Shown in pieces: positions 24,611-32,206 of a DNA stretch of 64,000 bases. The stretch's first letter is position 1. Every line of letters begins with the position of its first letter. The translations under genes and the position numbers were made by a program. This stretch comes from Candidatus Chryseobacterium colombiense (GTDB taxonomy: Bacteria > Bacteroidota > Bacteroidia > Flavobacteriales > Weeksellaceae): assembly GCA_029203185.1 (NCBI GenBank), contig CP119310.1, forward strand, positions 1,302,001 through 1,366,000, written 5' to 3'. The notes below the pieces were generated by a model. The model saw nothing but the letters and a program-made list of their open reading frames with translations. It ran no database searches and was not told the origin of the DNA.

Positions 24611-25051
24611 ATGAAAAATATTTATTCATTACTGTTTTTATCATTTTTCTTTATGAATTTTGCACAAAAAAAAGAATCAAAAATCAATAACAAAAATGGT
24701 GAAAATGAAATATTCAAAGTATCCAAATTTGACGAATATGATATTTCAATGTTGAGATTAATTGTCACACCAGAAAAATATCATAATAAAACAATTCAGA
24801 TTATAGGATATTTAAATCTTGAGTTTGAGGGTAATGCAATATATTTTCATAAAGAAGATTATGAAAATGGTTCTTCAAGAAATGGAATGTGGGTTTCTTT
24901 TAATGATGAATTTTCGAAAAAGAATGACTTACAAAAGTTAAATAAAAAATATGTTATAATGATTGGAAAGTTTGACATGAACACAAAAGGCCATATGGGA
25001 ATGTTTGGGGGATCAATAAAAAATATTACTAGACTTGACGAATGGAAATAA
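24611..25051 (+). CDS. Hypothetical secreted protein
   Basis: 146 residues with a signal peptide (MKNIYSLLFLSFFFMNFAQ). The core contains YHNKTIQIIGYLNLEFEGNA, then IYFHKEDYENGSSRNGMWVSF and KYVIMIGKFD, a strand pattern resembling a small OB-like barrel. No catalytic motif is visible. It is probably periplasmic. It is followed 31 bases later by a lipocalin-like lipoprotein on the same strand and may be cotranscribed. Confidence 0.7.
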   Translation: MKNIYSLLFLSFFFMNFAQKKESKINNKNGENEIFKVSKFDEYDISMLRLIVTPEKYHNKTIQIIGYLNLEFEGNAIYFHKEDYENGSSRNGMWVSFNDEFSKKNDLQKLNKKYVIMIGKFDMNTKGHMGMFGGSIKNITRLDEWK

Positions 25052-25082
25052 AATCCTATAATAGATTTAGTATTAATTAAAA

Positions 25083-25535
25083 ATGAAAAAAACAAATCCA
25101 CCAGAGTACTTCACAAAATACAAAGTATTTATCTTTTTTACTATAATTCTTTTAAATAGCTGTAATTCAACACAAAAACAAATTGTTGGAACATGGAAAT
25201 TATCTGCAATAATCAAAAGCAATGATTCTTATGCAACTCGCTCATCTCTGGTTCCACAAAATATACAAAGCAATACCATTATAAATTTTAAAAAAAATGG
25301 AACTTTTACTTCTAATGAGGATTATTGCTTCGATGGAATCAAAAGAGAAGAACCTTCTTCCGGAACGTTTTATATAAAAAACCATAATCGAACAGACAAA
25401 ATATTTACTCTTGAATCTAGCAAATGTCCCGGAATTGGAAGTGATCTTAATTTTACTTTACGAGATAAACATTTAGAATTAAATCTTCCATCCGCTATTG
25501 GGTACCAAATTCAAATTTTTGAAAAACAAAAATAA
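25083..25535 (+). CDS. Lipocalin-like lipoprotein
   Basis: 150 residues. The hydrophobic stretch FIFFTIILLNSC ends in a lipobox Cys, preceded by an unusually long polar N-terminus, so a start inside the frame is possible, although no better ATG is present. The mature part begins QIVGTWKLSA, the G-x-W of lipocalin-like barrels, and has Cys in EDYCFDG and SSKCPGI. It is probably a membrane-anchored ligand-binding barrel; the ligand is unknown. Confidence 0.7.
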   Translation: MKKTNPPEYFTKYKVFIFFTIILLNSCNSTQKQIVGTWKLSAIIKSNDSYATRSSLVPQNIQSNTIINFKKNGTFTSNEDYCFDGIKREEPSSGTFYIKNHNRTDKIFTLESSKCPGIGSDLNFTLRDKHLELNLPSAIGYQIQIFEKQK

Positions 25536-25756
25536 GAAGCGAATTACTCCAATAGTTGCAATATCCTCTCATCACGGAAAGGGATTTGGTATTACAAGTT
25601 GCAATGATTTCTTTCTCAAACATTCATTTCAACTCCACAACAAATAACCATATTATGAGTTTAAAAATCCACTATTAACATCTTAGAATATGTATTTATA
25701 TTAAAAAAATTTACATTAAAAGATAAATCATAAAATATTAAATCACTGCTGATAAA

Positions 25757-26296
25757 ATGGAAATTACACAAAACTCAAAAATAGATTTAAACAAAGGAAT
25801 TATAATCCGGAATGCAGGAATTGTAATTCTAAATAACTCTTTCGGTATGTTATTTGAACGCTTAGGTTTATCACGTGAAAATAAATTTACATCACTGGAG
25901 AATCAATCAAAAGCTGCACAATTTTTACAATATATAGCTACAGGAGTAAGTATTACTGAAGATATTGATCTGCCATTAGACAAAGTTCTTTGCGGGCTAC
26001 CTATTAGCCATAGCATCCCAGACACAATTGAAATAACAGCAGAAAACGAAGTAATAATAAATTCCTTAATGCAATCAACAATTTCACAATGGAATACAAT
26101 TGGAGATAGTTCTTTAGATGGTTTTAGAGGCAACTGGCTTATTAGGGATGGAATTTTAACAGAATTATCCGACAAATGGGAACTTACAATAAATAAGAGA
26201 GCTTATGATATTTTGATTAATAAATCTCCGTTCTCTTTTTCTATTATAAAATATCCATGGATGAAAAAGCCTCTACATGTTACTTGGCCTTATTAA
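25757..26296 (+). CDS. Orphan contractile-injection-system tape-measure domain protein
   Basis: 179 residues without signal peptide or membrane helix. It matches, from memory of the family, the C-terminal domain of contractile injection system tape-measure proteins (Afp14/PVC14-like, the CIS_TMP family). The match runs GIIIRNAGIVIL...LFERLGL, then AAQFLQYIATG, LPLDKVLCGLPI, a Gln-Trp pair in ISQWNTIG, SSLDGFRGNWLIRDG, WELTINKRAYDILI, and PFSFSIIKYPWMKKPLHVTW. Family proteins are usually several hundred residues longer and encoded among sheath, tube and baseplate genes. None of these is in the window. It may be a solitary derivative with a new role or a remnant of a lost eCIS locus. Cytoplasmic. 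Confidence 0.75.
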   Translation: MEITQNSKIDLNKGIIIRNAGIVILNNSFGMLFERLGLSRENKFTSLENQSKAAQFLQYIATGVSITEDIDLPLDKVLCGLPISHSIPDTIEITAENEVIINSLMQSTISQWNTIGDSSLDGFRGNWLIRDGILTELSDKWELTINKRAYDILINKSPFSFSIIKYPWMKKPLHVTWPY

Positions 26297-26388
26297 AAAA
26301 TAGCACTAAAATAAGAAGCAAAGCTAATTGTCTCTAAAAACATGAAGCTTTAGATATAAAAAAATCGCTTCAACCCTCCTAAAAGCAA

Positions 26389-26415
26389 AATTCCTCTCAA
26401 AAATGAGAGGAATTT
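26389..26415. terminator. Hairpin between convergent genes
   Basis: Stem ATTCCTCTCA/TGAGAGGAAT (26390-26399 and 26404-26413) with loop AAAA, 26 bases after the gcvP stop on the minus strand. The T runs are imperfect, so efficiency is uncertain. Confidence 0.6.
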
Positions 26416-26440
26416 ATATTGATATCTAGAAAATATTCTA

Positions 26441-29299
26441 TTACATATAAGCTTCAATCGGCTCACAAGTACAAACTAAGTTTCTGTCTCCGTAAGCTTC
26501 ATCCACTCTAGATACAGAAGCAAAGAATTTGTGATCTCTCACCCACTCTAATGGATAAGCTGCTTTTTCTCTGCTGTATGGTTTATCCCAAGAATCAGAA
26601 ATTACAACCTGCTCAGTATGAGGAGCATTTTTCAAAACGTTGTTTGCTGCATCAGCCTCACCATTAGCAATCTCATCAATTTCTTGTTTGATTGCAATTA
26701 AGGCTTCCGCAAAACGATCGATTTCTGCTTTGCTTTCAGATTCAGTCGGTTCAATCATCAATGTTCCTGCAACCGGGAAAGAAACCGTTGGAGCGTGGAA
26801 TCCGTAATCCATCAATCTTTTCGCTACATCAGCAACTTCAATTCCTAACGATTTAAACTGTCTGAAATCTACGATACATTCGTGAGCTACTTTTCCGTTT
26901 TCGTTTGAATATAAAATCGGGAAATGCTCTGCCAATAACTCTTTCAAATAATTAGCATTTAAGATCGCATGTTCAGTTGCTTTTTTCAGTCCGGAAGTTC
27001 CTAACATTTTGATGTAAGCGTAAGAAATATTCAGGATTAGTCCAGAACCGTAAGGTGCTGCAGAAATACCGTCGATAGCTTCTTTTGCTCCGATTTTGAT
27101 GTTCGCATTAGAAGGCAGGAAAGGAACTAAGTGTTTAGCCACACAGATCGGGCCAACTCCAGGACCTCCACCTCCGTGAGGAATTGCGAAAGTTTTGTGA
27201 AGATTCAGGTGACAAACGTCTGCTCCGATGTTTCCAGGACTTGTATATCCTACCTGAGCGTTCATGTTCGCACCATCCATATATACTTGTCCTCCATGTT
27301 GGTGAATCAATGCTGTAATTTCTTTAATGTTGGCATCAAAGAATCCGTAAGTAGACGGATACGTGATCATCACACAAGATAAGTTTGAAGAATGTTCTTC
27401 AGTTTTAGCTTTTAAATCTTCGAAATCAATTTCTCCGTTTTCAAGATTTTTAACCACAACAATCTTCATTCCTGCCATTGCTGCAGAAGCCGGGTTGGTT
27501 CCGTGTGCAGACTGAGGAATCAGCACTACATTTCTATGCCCCTCTCCTCTTGAGATGTGATATTCTCTGATCACCATCAATCCTGCATATTCTCCCTGAG
27601 CTCCGGAATTCGGCTGAAGAGAAGTTCCTGCAAAACCAGTAATTTCAGCTAAGTCTTTCTCCAGTTCACGAATCATTTCCTGGTAGCCTGCTGCCTGATT
27701 TACCGGCACAAAAGGGTGAATGGCTCCCCAGTTTTCCCAAGAAAGCGGGAGCATTTGGGTTGCTGCATTAAGCTTCATCGTACAAGAACCCAAAGAAATC
27801 ATTGAATGTGTCAATGACAAATCTTTTCTTTCCAGACGCTTGATATAACGCATTAATTCTGTTTCCGTATGATATTTGTTGAATACTTCTTCTGTAAGAA
27901 TTTCATCTTTTCTTAAATTCTCTTCAGGAATACTGTATCCTTCTTTAATTTCTAATTTGAAAGTCTGCTTGTCTTTAAACTGAGCAAAAGAAGCCATTAG
28001 AACATTTAATTTATCTAATGTTGTACTTTCATTGATTGCGATACTTACTACTCCTTCTGTGTAATAGTTCAGATTCAATCTGTGATCAAGCATCATTCTC
28101 ATCAATCTTCCCTTTTCATCTTCATTCATCGTGATTTTTACCGTATCAAAGATCGGTTCTTCAACGATTTCATATCCTAAAGCTTTCAGACCTCCTTTTA
28201 AAGCGTTTGCTTTAAAATGAATCTGATCCGCAATATAGTTTAATCCTTTCGGACCGTGATAAACGGCATACATTCCAGCCATTACAGCAAGTAAAACCTG
28301 AGCTGTACAGATATTAGAAGTTGCTCTTTCTCTTTTAATATGCTGCTCTCTTGTCTGTAAAGCCATTCTCAATGCACGTCTTCCGTACATATCCTGAGAA
28401 ACCCCGATGATTCTTCCCGGAATATCTCTTTTATATTCTTCTTTACAAGAGAAAAATGCTGCGTGAGGACCACCATACCCTAATGGAATACCAAATCTCT
28501 GAGTAGTTCCAACTGCACAGTCTGCACCCATTGAAGCCGGAGATTTTAATTTAACCAAAGCCATCGGATCACAAGCAACAACTACTTGTAGATCTAATTT
28601 TTTATATTCAACGATATTTTCTGTATAGTCTAAAACGATACCGTTTTTACCAGGATACTGTAATAAAACTCCGTAGTAAGACCCGTCAAACTCATGAGTT
28701 TTGTGATCTCCTTCTACGATTTCAATATCTAAACCTTCAGCTTTTGTTTTTAAAACAGATACTGTCTGAGGCAAAACAAGATCAGAAACAAAGAACTTAT
28801 TGGCTCCAGCTTTCTTCTGGTCTTTTGTTCTGTTATTGAAGAACATATGCATAGCTTCTGCAGCAGCTGTAGATTCATCTAATAATGAAGCGTTTGCTAA
28901 AGCAAAACCTGTAAGATCACACACAACAGTCTGAAAATTAAGAAGAGCTTCCAGTCTTCCCTGCGCGATTTCCGCCTGATAAGGTGTATAGGCTGTATAC
29001 CAACTTGGATTCTCAAAAATATTTCTCTGAATTGCTGATGGCAACAACGTATTGTGATATCCAAAACCAATGTAGCTTGTATAATCAGTATTTTTCGATG
29101 CCAGTTCCTTAGAATGGTTCAGCATTTCGTATTCTGAAAGCGGTTCTGAGATTTCAAGATCTTTTTCTAAACGGATAGAAGAAGGGATGGTTTGAGAAAT
29201 TAACTCTTCGATACTTGAAACGCCAACTTTTTCCAACATCGCCTGTTTATCGGCTTCATTCAAGGAAATGTGACGGCTCACAAACTGTTCTGTATTCAT
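26441..29299 (-). CDS. gcvP: Glycine dehydrogenase (decarboxylating), P-protein
   Basis: 952 residues, the full length of the fused one-chain P-protein. It decarboxylates glycine with pyridoxal phosphate and passes the aminomethyl group to the lipoyl H-protein of the glycine cleavage system. The PLP-binding Lys is K702 in LNLHKTFAIPHGGGGPG. The N-terminal half begins FVSRHISLNEADKQAMLEKVG and carries YQAEIAQGRLEALLNFQT, and the second half carries SCTMKLNA and QGEYAGL. The H- and T-protein genes are not adjacent. No glycine riboswitch-like structure was seen upstream. A hairpin follows the stop codon. Confidence 0.97.
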   Translation of the reverse strand: MNTEQFVSRHISLNEADKQAMLEKVGVSSIEELISQTIPSSIRLEKDLEISEPLSEYEMLNHSKELASKNTDYTSYIGFGYHNTLLPSAIQRNIFENPSWYTAYTPYQAEIAQGRLEALLNFQTVVCDLTGFALANASLLDESTAAAEAMHMFFNNRTKDQKKAGANKFFVSDLVLPQTVSVLKTKAEGLDIEIVEGDHKTHEFDGSYYGVLLQYPGKNGIVLDYTENIVEYKKLDLQVVVACDPMALVKLKSPASMGADCAVGTTQRFGIPLGYGGPHAAFFSCKEEYKRDIPGRIIGVSQDMYGRRALRMALQTREQHIKRERATSNICTAQVLLAVMAGMYAVYHGPKGLNYIADQIHFKANALKGGLKALGYEIVEEPIFDTVKITMNEDEKGRLMRMMLDHRLNLNYYTEGVVSIAINESTTLDKLNVLMASFAQFKDKQTFKLEIKEGYSIPEENLRKDEILTEEVFNKYHTETELMRYIKRLERKDLSLTHSMISLGSCTMKLNAATQMLPLSWENWGAIHPFVPVNQAAGYQEMIRELEKDLAEITGFAGTSLQPNSGAQGEYAGLMVIREYHISRGEGHRNVVLIPQSAHGTNPASAAMAGMKIVVVKNLENGEIDFEDLKAKTEEHSSNLSCVMITYPSTYGFFDANIKEITALIHQHGGQVYMDGANMNAQVGYTSPGNIGADVCHLNLHKTFAIPHGGGGPGVGPICVAKHLVPFLPSNANIKIGAKEAIDGISAAPYGSGLILNISYAYIKMLGTSGLKKATEHAILNANYLKELLAEHFPILYSNENGKVAHECIVDFRQFKSLGIEVADVAKRLMDYGFHAPTVSFPVAGTLMIEPTESESKAEIDRFAEALIAIKQEIDEIANGEADAANNVLKNAPHTEQVVISDSWDKPYSREKAAYPLEWVRDHKFFASVSRVDEAYGDRNLVCTCEPIEAYM

Positions 29300-29680
29300 T
29301 TTTTATATTAGATTTTGTTTGTAAAAAAGATGGGTAAAATTACGAATTTTTAGAAAATTGTACAAGTAAGTTGAAAACGCAAATGATTTGAATAATAAAT
29401 CTATCTTATTCAATATTAGCATTATTTCATTATCGCCTACATCATAAAAACAGTTAAAAAACCTATTAATATTAAATTAACATTAATTTTAAAAACTTCA
29501 GATTCTTATAAAAAGAAAAGATTTTACTTGAAAATTTCATTTTTGGTGTTTGCTGTAGTTTTCTGAAGATAATTTCTCACTTTTTTTATTTAAAAGCTAT
29601 TTTAAAAACCATTTAAACCATTAAAAATCAATACAATATTATTTTAACATATTTTATTATCTATATTTATTCTAAATTAA
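29300..29680. other. Divergent upstream region of gcvP and the Cys-rich microprotein gene
   Basis: About 380 very A+T-rich bases. On the gcvP side TTG, 20 bases, then TAATTTTA near 29335-29362 is a weak promoter-like match. No ORF and no folded leader are visible. Confidence 0.35.
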
Positions 29681-29688
29681 TATATTTG
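29681..29688 (+). promoter_or_regulatory. Promoter -7 box, possibly leaderless
   Basis: TATATTTG fits TANNTTTG exactly and lies only four bases before the ATG of the Cys-rich microprotein. The transcript would start at or next to the start codon. Confidence 0.5.
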
Positions 29689-29692
29689 CAGC

Positions 29693-29848
29693 ATGAATAT
29701 GATTATCCCTTTTAAAGTTGCGCCTTTGGCTCCTGCATTTTCTATGACTCCTGAAGAAATGTATTGTGGTGATAAGAAATCCTGCTGCAAGAAATTCAAA
29801 AAAGGAAAAAGATGTAAAAAGTGTCCGGGAAGAAAGAAGTTGGCTTAG
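29693..29848 (+). CDS. Cys/Lys-rich 51-residue microprotein
   Basis: The frame from ATG 29693 encodes 51 residues: a hydrophobic N-terminal part (MNMIIPFKVAPLAPAFSM), then TPEEMYCGDKKSCC, a very basic stretch, and CKKCPG near the end. Five Cys in YC, SCC and C-x2-C arrangements suggest metal binding or a disulfide knot, and the high Lys/Arg content suggests contact with nucleic acid or acidic surfaces. It has an exact -7 box immediately upstream. Its stop overlaps the convergent J-domain gene by four bases. No family recognised. Confidence 0.65.
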   Translation: MNMIIPFKVAPLAPAFSMTPEEMYCGDKKSCCKKFKKGKRCKKCPGRKKLA

Positions 29849-30495
29849 TGGCTAAAGCTTTTTACTAAAAAATAAATTGCCAAAACCAGTAATAAAATTC
29901 CTGCGATTATTCTTATAATTTTTGGCTGACCATGCGGATTCGCAACTGTTCTCGGTTGTGATTTAAATAATTCTTCCGCTTTCTCTTTGAATTTTTCCGT
30001 ATCGCTTTCAAAAACTTCTGTAATGGTAATTCCTTGAACAGCTGTTTTATTCAGCAAAGAATTGGTTGCATGAAGTAAGATCTGAAATTTTCCGTCTTTA
30101 AATTCTGTTATTTTAAAAACTCTTTCGCCATAAGGCTTTTCCAGTCCAAAAGGCAAAACCTTGACTACATCGGCATTTTGCGTCTGCCAATTGATAATAA
30201 TCTCTTCTCCTTTTTTCGCATGAATTTTATTGGCTGTAAAAGTCTTAATAGAAGGCGGAACATTATACCTGAAACTTTTCTGATGACTCTCCAAATTCTG
30301 ATCATAGGAATATCTTCTGCTTTTGTCGCTTAACGTTTCGTAAGCCTCCTGAATTTCACGAAAGCGATCGGCAAAGAAATCGTCATTTTCATTTTTATCA
30401 GGGTGGTATTTTAAAGATAATTTTCTATAAGCCTTTTTGATGTCCTCTTCTGAAGCATCGTGAGAAATCCCGAGAAAATAATAGTAATCTTTCAT
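29845..30495 (-). CDS. Membrane-anchored J-domain protein
   Basis: 216 residues. The J domain occupies about 1-66, with helix II (EEDIKKAYRKLSLKYHPDKN) and its HPD motif for stimulating DnaK-type Hsp70. It is followed by a beta-sandwich-like region (about 80-165: IKTFTANKIHAKKGEEIIINWQT) and one C-terminal membrane helix (IIRIIAGILLLVLAIYFLV). There is no zinc-finger or DnaJ C-terminal substrate domain, so this is a type III co-chaperone that probably recruits Hsp70 to the inner membrane. Its 3' end overlaps the Cys-rich microprotein gene. Confidence 0.88.
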   Translation of the reverse strand: MKDYYYFLGISHDASEEDIKKAYRKLSLKYHPDKNENDDFFADRFREIQEAYETLSDKSRRYSYDQNLESHQKSFRYNVPPSIKTFTANKIHAKKGEEIIINWQTQNADVVKVLPFGLEKPYGERVFKITEFKDGKFQILLHATNSLLNKTAVQGITITEVFESDTEKFKEKAEELFKSQPRTVANPHGQPKIIRIIAGILLLVLAIYFLVKSFSH

Positions 30496-30568
30496 TGAAC
30501 CCTACAAAAATAAGGATTTTATTTTCTTTTTTTCTTATTATTTTAGGGCAAATTTATTTATGATTACC

Positions 30569-30648
30569 TGTCATTATGAATGGAAGAAGAATATAAAAGT
30601 ATGATGTAGTTAAGCTAATAACAGATTCTTCCTTCGTCAGAATGACAG
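30569..30648. repeat. Intergenic repeat, inverted pair
   Basis: A full copy of the dispersed repeat (AGATTCTTCC...CAGAATGACAG, 30623-30648) faces a diverged inverted copy (GTCATTATGAATGGAAG..., 30569-30592) 30 bases away. Together they could fold into a long stem. See the findings for the other copies. Confidence 0.7.
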
Positions 30649-30679
30649 CATTTCTGTTTGTTTGTTTGTTTGTTTTAAA

Positions 30680-30723
30680 TAAAAAAGTTCCGGGTCGGGA
30701 AGCTTCGCTTCCCGACCCGGAAC
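30680..30723 (-). terminator. GC-rich terminator of the sigma-factor operon
   Basis: Perfect 17-pair stem (30687-30703 and 30707-30723, core CGGGTCGGGAAGC) with loop TTC. On the minus strand it is followed by six T. Its G+C content is far above the surrounding DNA. Confidence 0.88.
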
Positions 30724-30749
30724 TAACAATTTCATTTAGTTACTTTTTA

Positions 30750-31022
30750 TTATGCTTCCACAATATTTTCTTTTTTTTCAAAACCTCTGTGATGGCATCT
30801 TGAAGCAAATTCTTTCTTGAATTTCCCTTTCAATTCCTGATATTCTTCTTCATTCATTTCTCTTATTTTATCTGCCAATCCGAAAGGTGATTTTTCTTTG
30901 ATTCCGTATTCTTCAAAAATACCTTTTACAAATCTTTTTCTTTGAATTGCTTTTTTTGCGATCATGGCAACTCCGGCCACTGCTAATGCTCCTAAAGCTC
31001 CTTTTAATACTGAATTTTTCAT
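30750..31022 (-). CDS. Small membrane-associated hypothetical protein
   Basis: 90 residues. The N-terminal hydrophobic segment (VLKGALGALAVAGVAMIAKKAIQRKRF) could be a membrane helix or signal anchor with a basic stop. The rest is highly charged and helical (EEYGIKEKSPFGLADKIREMNEEEYQELKGKFKKEF), with Cys and His-His near the end. It is the third gene of a transcript led by a sigma factor, and the strong GC-rich terminator follows it. Function unknown. Confidence 0.7.
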   Translation of the reverse strand: MKNSVLKGALGALAVAGVAMIAKKAIQRKRFVKGIFEEYGIKEKSPFGLADKIREMNEEEYQELKGKFKKEFASRCHHRGFEKKENIVEA

Positions 31023-31108
31023 TTTTTCAAAATTTTAAATTTTACTACTTTGTTTTTGTATATAGACGAATGAATTTTTAATTTTACTTTACTACTTCTA
31101 AAATTTAA

Positions 31109-31450
31109 TTATTCGTTTGTTCTGTTGTGTCTGTTGAAGAAACCGCCTTCGCATTTATTTCTCCAAACTTCTTTGAATTTTTCTCTTTCTTCTGGAGACA
31201 GATGCATCATTTTCTCTCTCATTTTTCTTTCTTTAAAATCTTTCATCCCTTTTCCGAAATGGAAACCTCCGAAAAGTATTTTACTTAAAATCAATATTCC
31301 CATTGCCTGCAAGTAAGTTATTGATTTTGCACCCAGAATTTCCGGAAGGAGACAGTTCCACAAAGCCATGACGATCCATGTAACTCCTAAGAAAATTAAC
31401 GGGGGACACAGAATTAAAAAAATCCACCCTTTTTTATGTTTATGATTCAT
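31109..31450 (-). CDS. Two-helix membrane protein in a sigma-factor operon
   Basis: 113 residues with two membrane helices (WIFLILCPPLIFLGVTWIVMAL and YLQAMGILILSKILFGGF) and a basic, Met/Glu-rich cytoplasmic tail (KERKMREKMMHLSPEEREKF) that ends in a Cys/His-containing segment. It starts 13 bases after the sigma factor. The position and topology fit a membrane partner or anti-sigma-like regulator of that factor, but no known anti-sigma domain is visible. Confidence 0.7.
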   Translation of the reverse strand: MNHKHKKGWIFLILCPPLIFLGVTWIVMALWNCLLPEILGAKSITYLQAMGILILSKILFGGFHFGKGMKDFKERKMREKMMHLSPEEREKFKEVWRNKCEGGFFNRHNRTNE

Positions 31451-31463
31451 ATCTTTCTTTTTA

Positions 31464-32042
31464 CTAACTATTTAAATCTTCGTATAATCTTCTCAATCTG
31501 TTTCTCAAATGCTTTACCGCATAGTTTTTCCGACTGATAATTGTTTTTATATTTTCGCCCTGTTCATCGGCAATCTCTTGGAGGGTTTTGTCATTGAGCT
31601 CGTTTTCCACATAGACAAGCCTTTGTTTTTCGGGTAATTCATCTAAGGCTTCAAAAAGCTTTTTCCAGATTTCATCCTGAAACATCTTTATTTCCGGACC
31701 TGCACTTTCGTCCATCAGCAGAATATCTTTAATCGAAAAGTCCCCGTCTTCATCTTCGTAAACGAAATCTTCCAAATTTTCGGTTTTCTTTTTACGGTAC
31801 TTGTCCGTGATCTTGTTTGCGGTTACTCTATACAACCAGCCTCCGACGTTCACAATCTCAGAAAGGTTGGTAAGGCTACTGAACTGATACCACACCTCCT
31901 GCAGAATATCTTCCGCATCTTCCGTATTTTTCACTTTCGGACGAATATACGACATCAGCTTTCCTCCGTACTTTGAAACGGTTTGTGAGATGATATTTTC
32001 CTTCTCCTTCTGTGGCATTGTTATTTTTTCGGCAACCTCCAT
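31464..32042 (-). CDS. ECF-type RNA polymerase sigma factor
   Basis: 192 residues. Region 2 is seen in YIRPKVKNTEDAEDILQEVWYQF and WLYRVTANKITDKYRKKK, and region 4 in LDELPEKQRLVYVENELNDKTLQEIADEQGENIKTIISRKNYAVKHLRNRLR, so the family is ECF (sigma-70 group IV). It leads a three-gene operon with two small envelope proteins, a different arrangement from the two paralogous sigma modules at 59.1-63.9 kb. A shorter start at M9 (MPQKEK) is possible. Confidence 0.9.
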   Translation of the reverse strand: MEVAEKITMPQKEKENIISQTVSKYGGKLMSYIRPKVKNTEDAEDILQEVWYQFSSLTNLSEIVNVGGWLYRVTANKITDKYRKKKTENLEDFVYEDEDGDFSIKDILLMDESAGPEIKMFQDEIWKKLFEALDELPEKQRLVYVENELNDKTLQEIADEQGENIKTIISRKNYAVKHLRNRLRRLYEDLNS

Positions 32043-32150
32043 ATTGCTATGACGATTGAAAATTTTGTTTTACTTTAATAAATTTAAAATAATTTTCCGG
32101 AATTTCAATTTTTCTTCTATTCATCGGATTTCAAAATCTAATAAAAAACA

Positions 32151-32181
32151 AAAACGGAAAGTAAAACCTCACTTTCCGTTC
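32151..32181 (-). terminator. Terminator of the S9 peptidase gene
   Basis: Stem AACGGAAAGT/ACTTTCCGTT (32153-32162 and 32171-32180), with an eight-base loop and T residues following on the minus strand. Confidence 0.75.
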
Positions 32182-32206
32182 CAATTAATTATAAAAATAT
32201 CTGTGT

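Noticed and set aside
25757..26296. Prophage or complete eCIS island around the tape-measure-like gene
   Set aside because: Neighbours are a lipocalin-like lipoprotein and gcvP; no sheath, tube, portal, integrase or lysis gene is present.
29300..29680. Possible glycine riboswitch upstream of gcvP
   Set aside because: No tandem aptamer-like stems or conserved loops can be traced; the region is A+T-rich and unstructured by eye.
30655..30676. GTTT repeat run suspected as CRISPR or regulatory repeat
   Set aside because: It is a simple tetranucleotide microsatellite with no spacers and no cas genes nearby.
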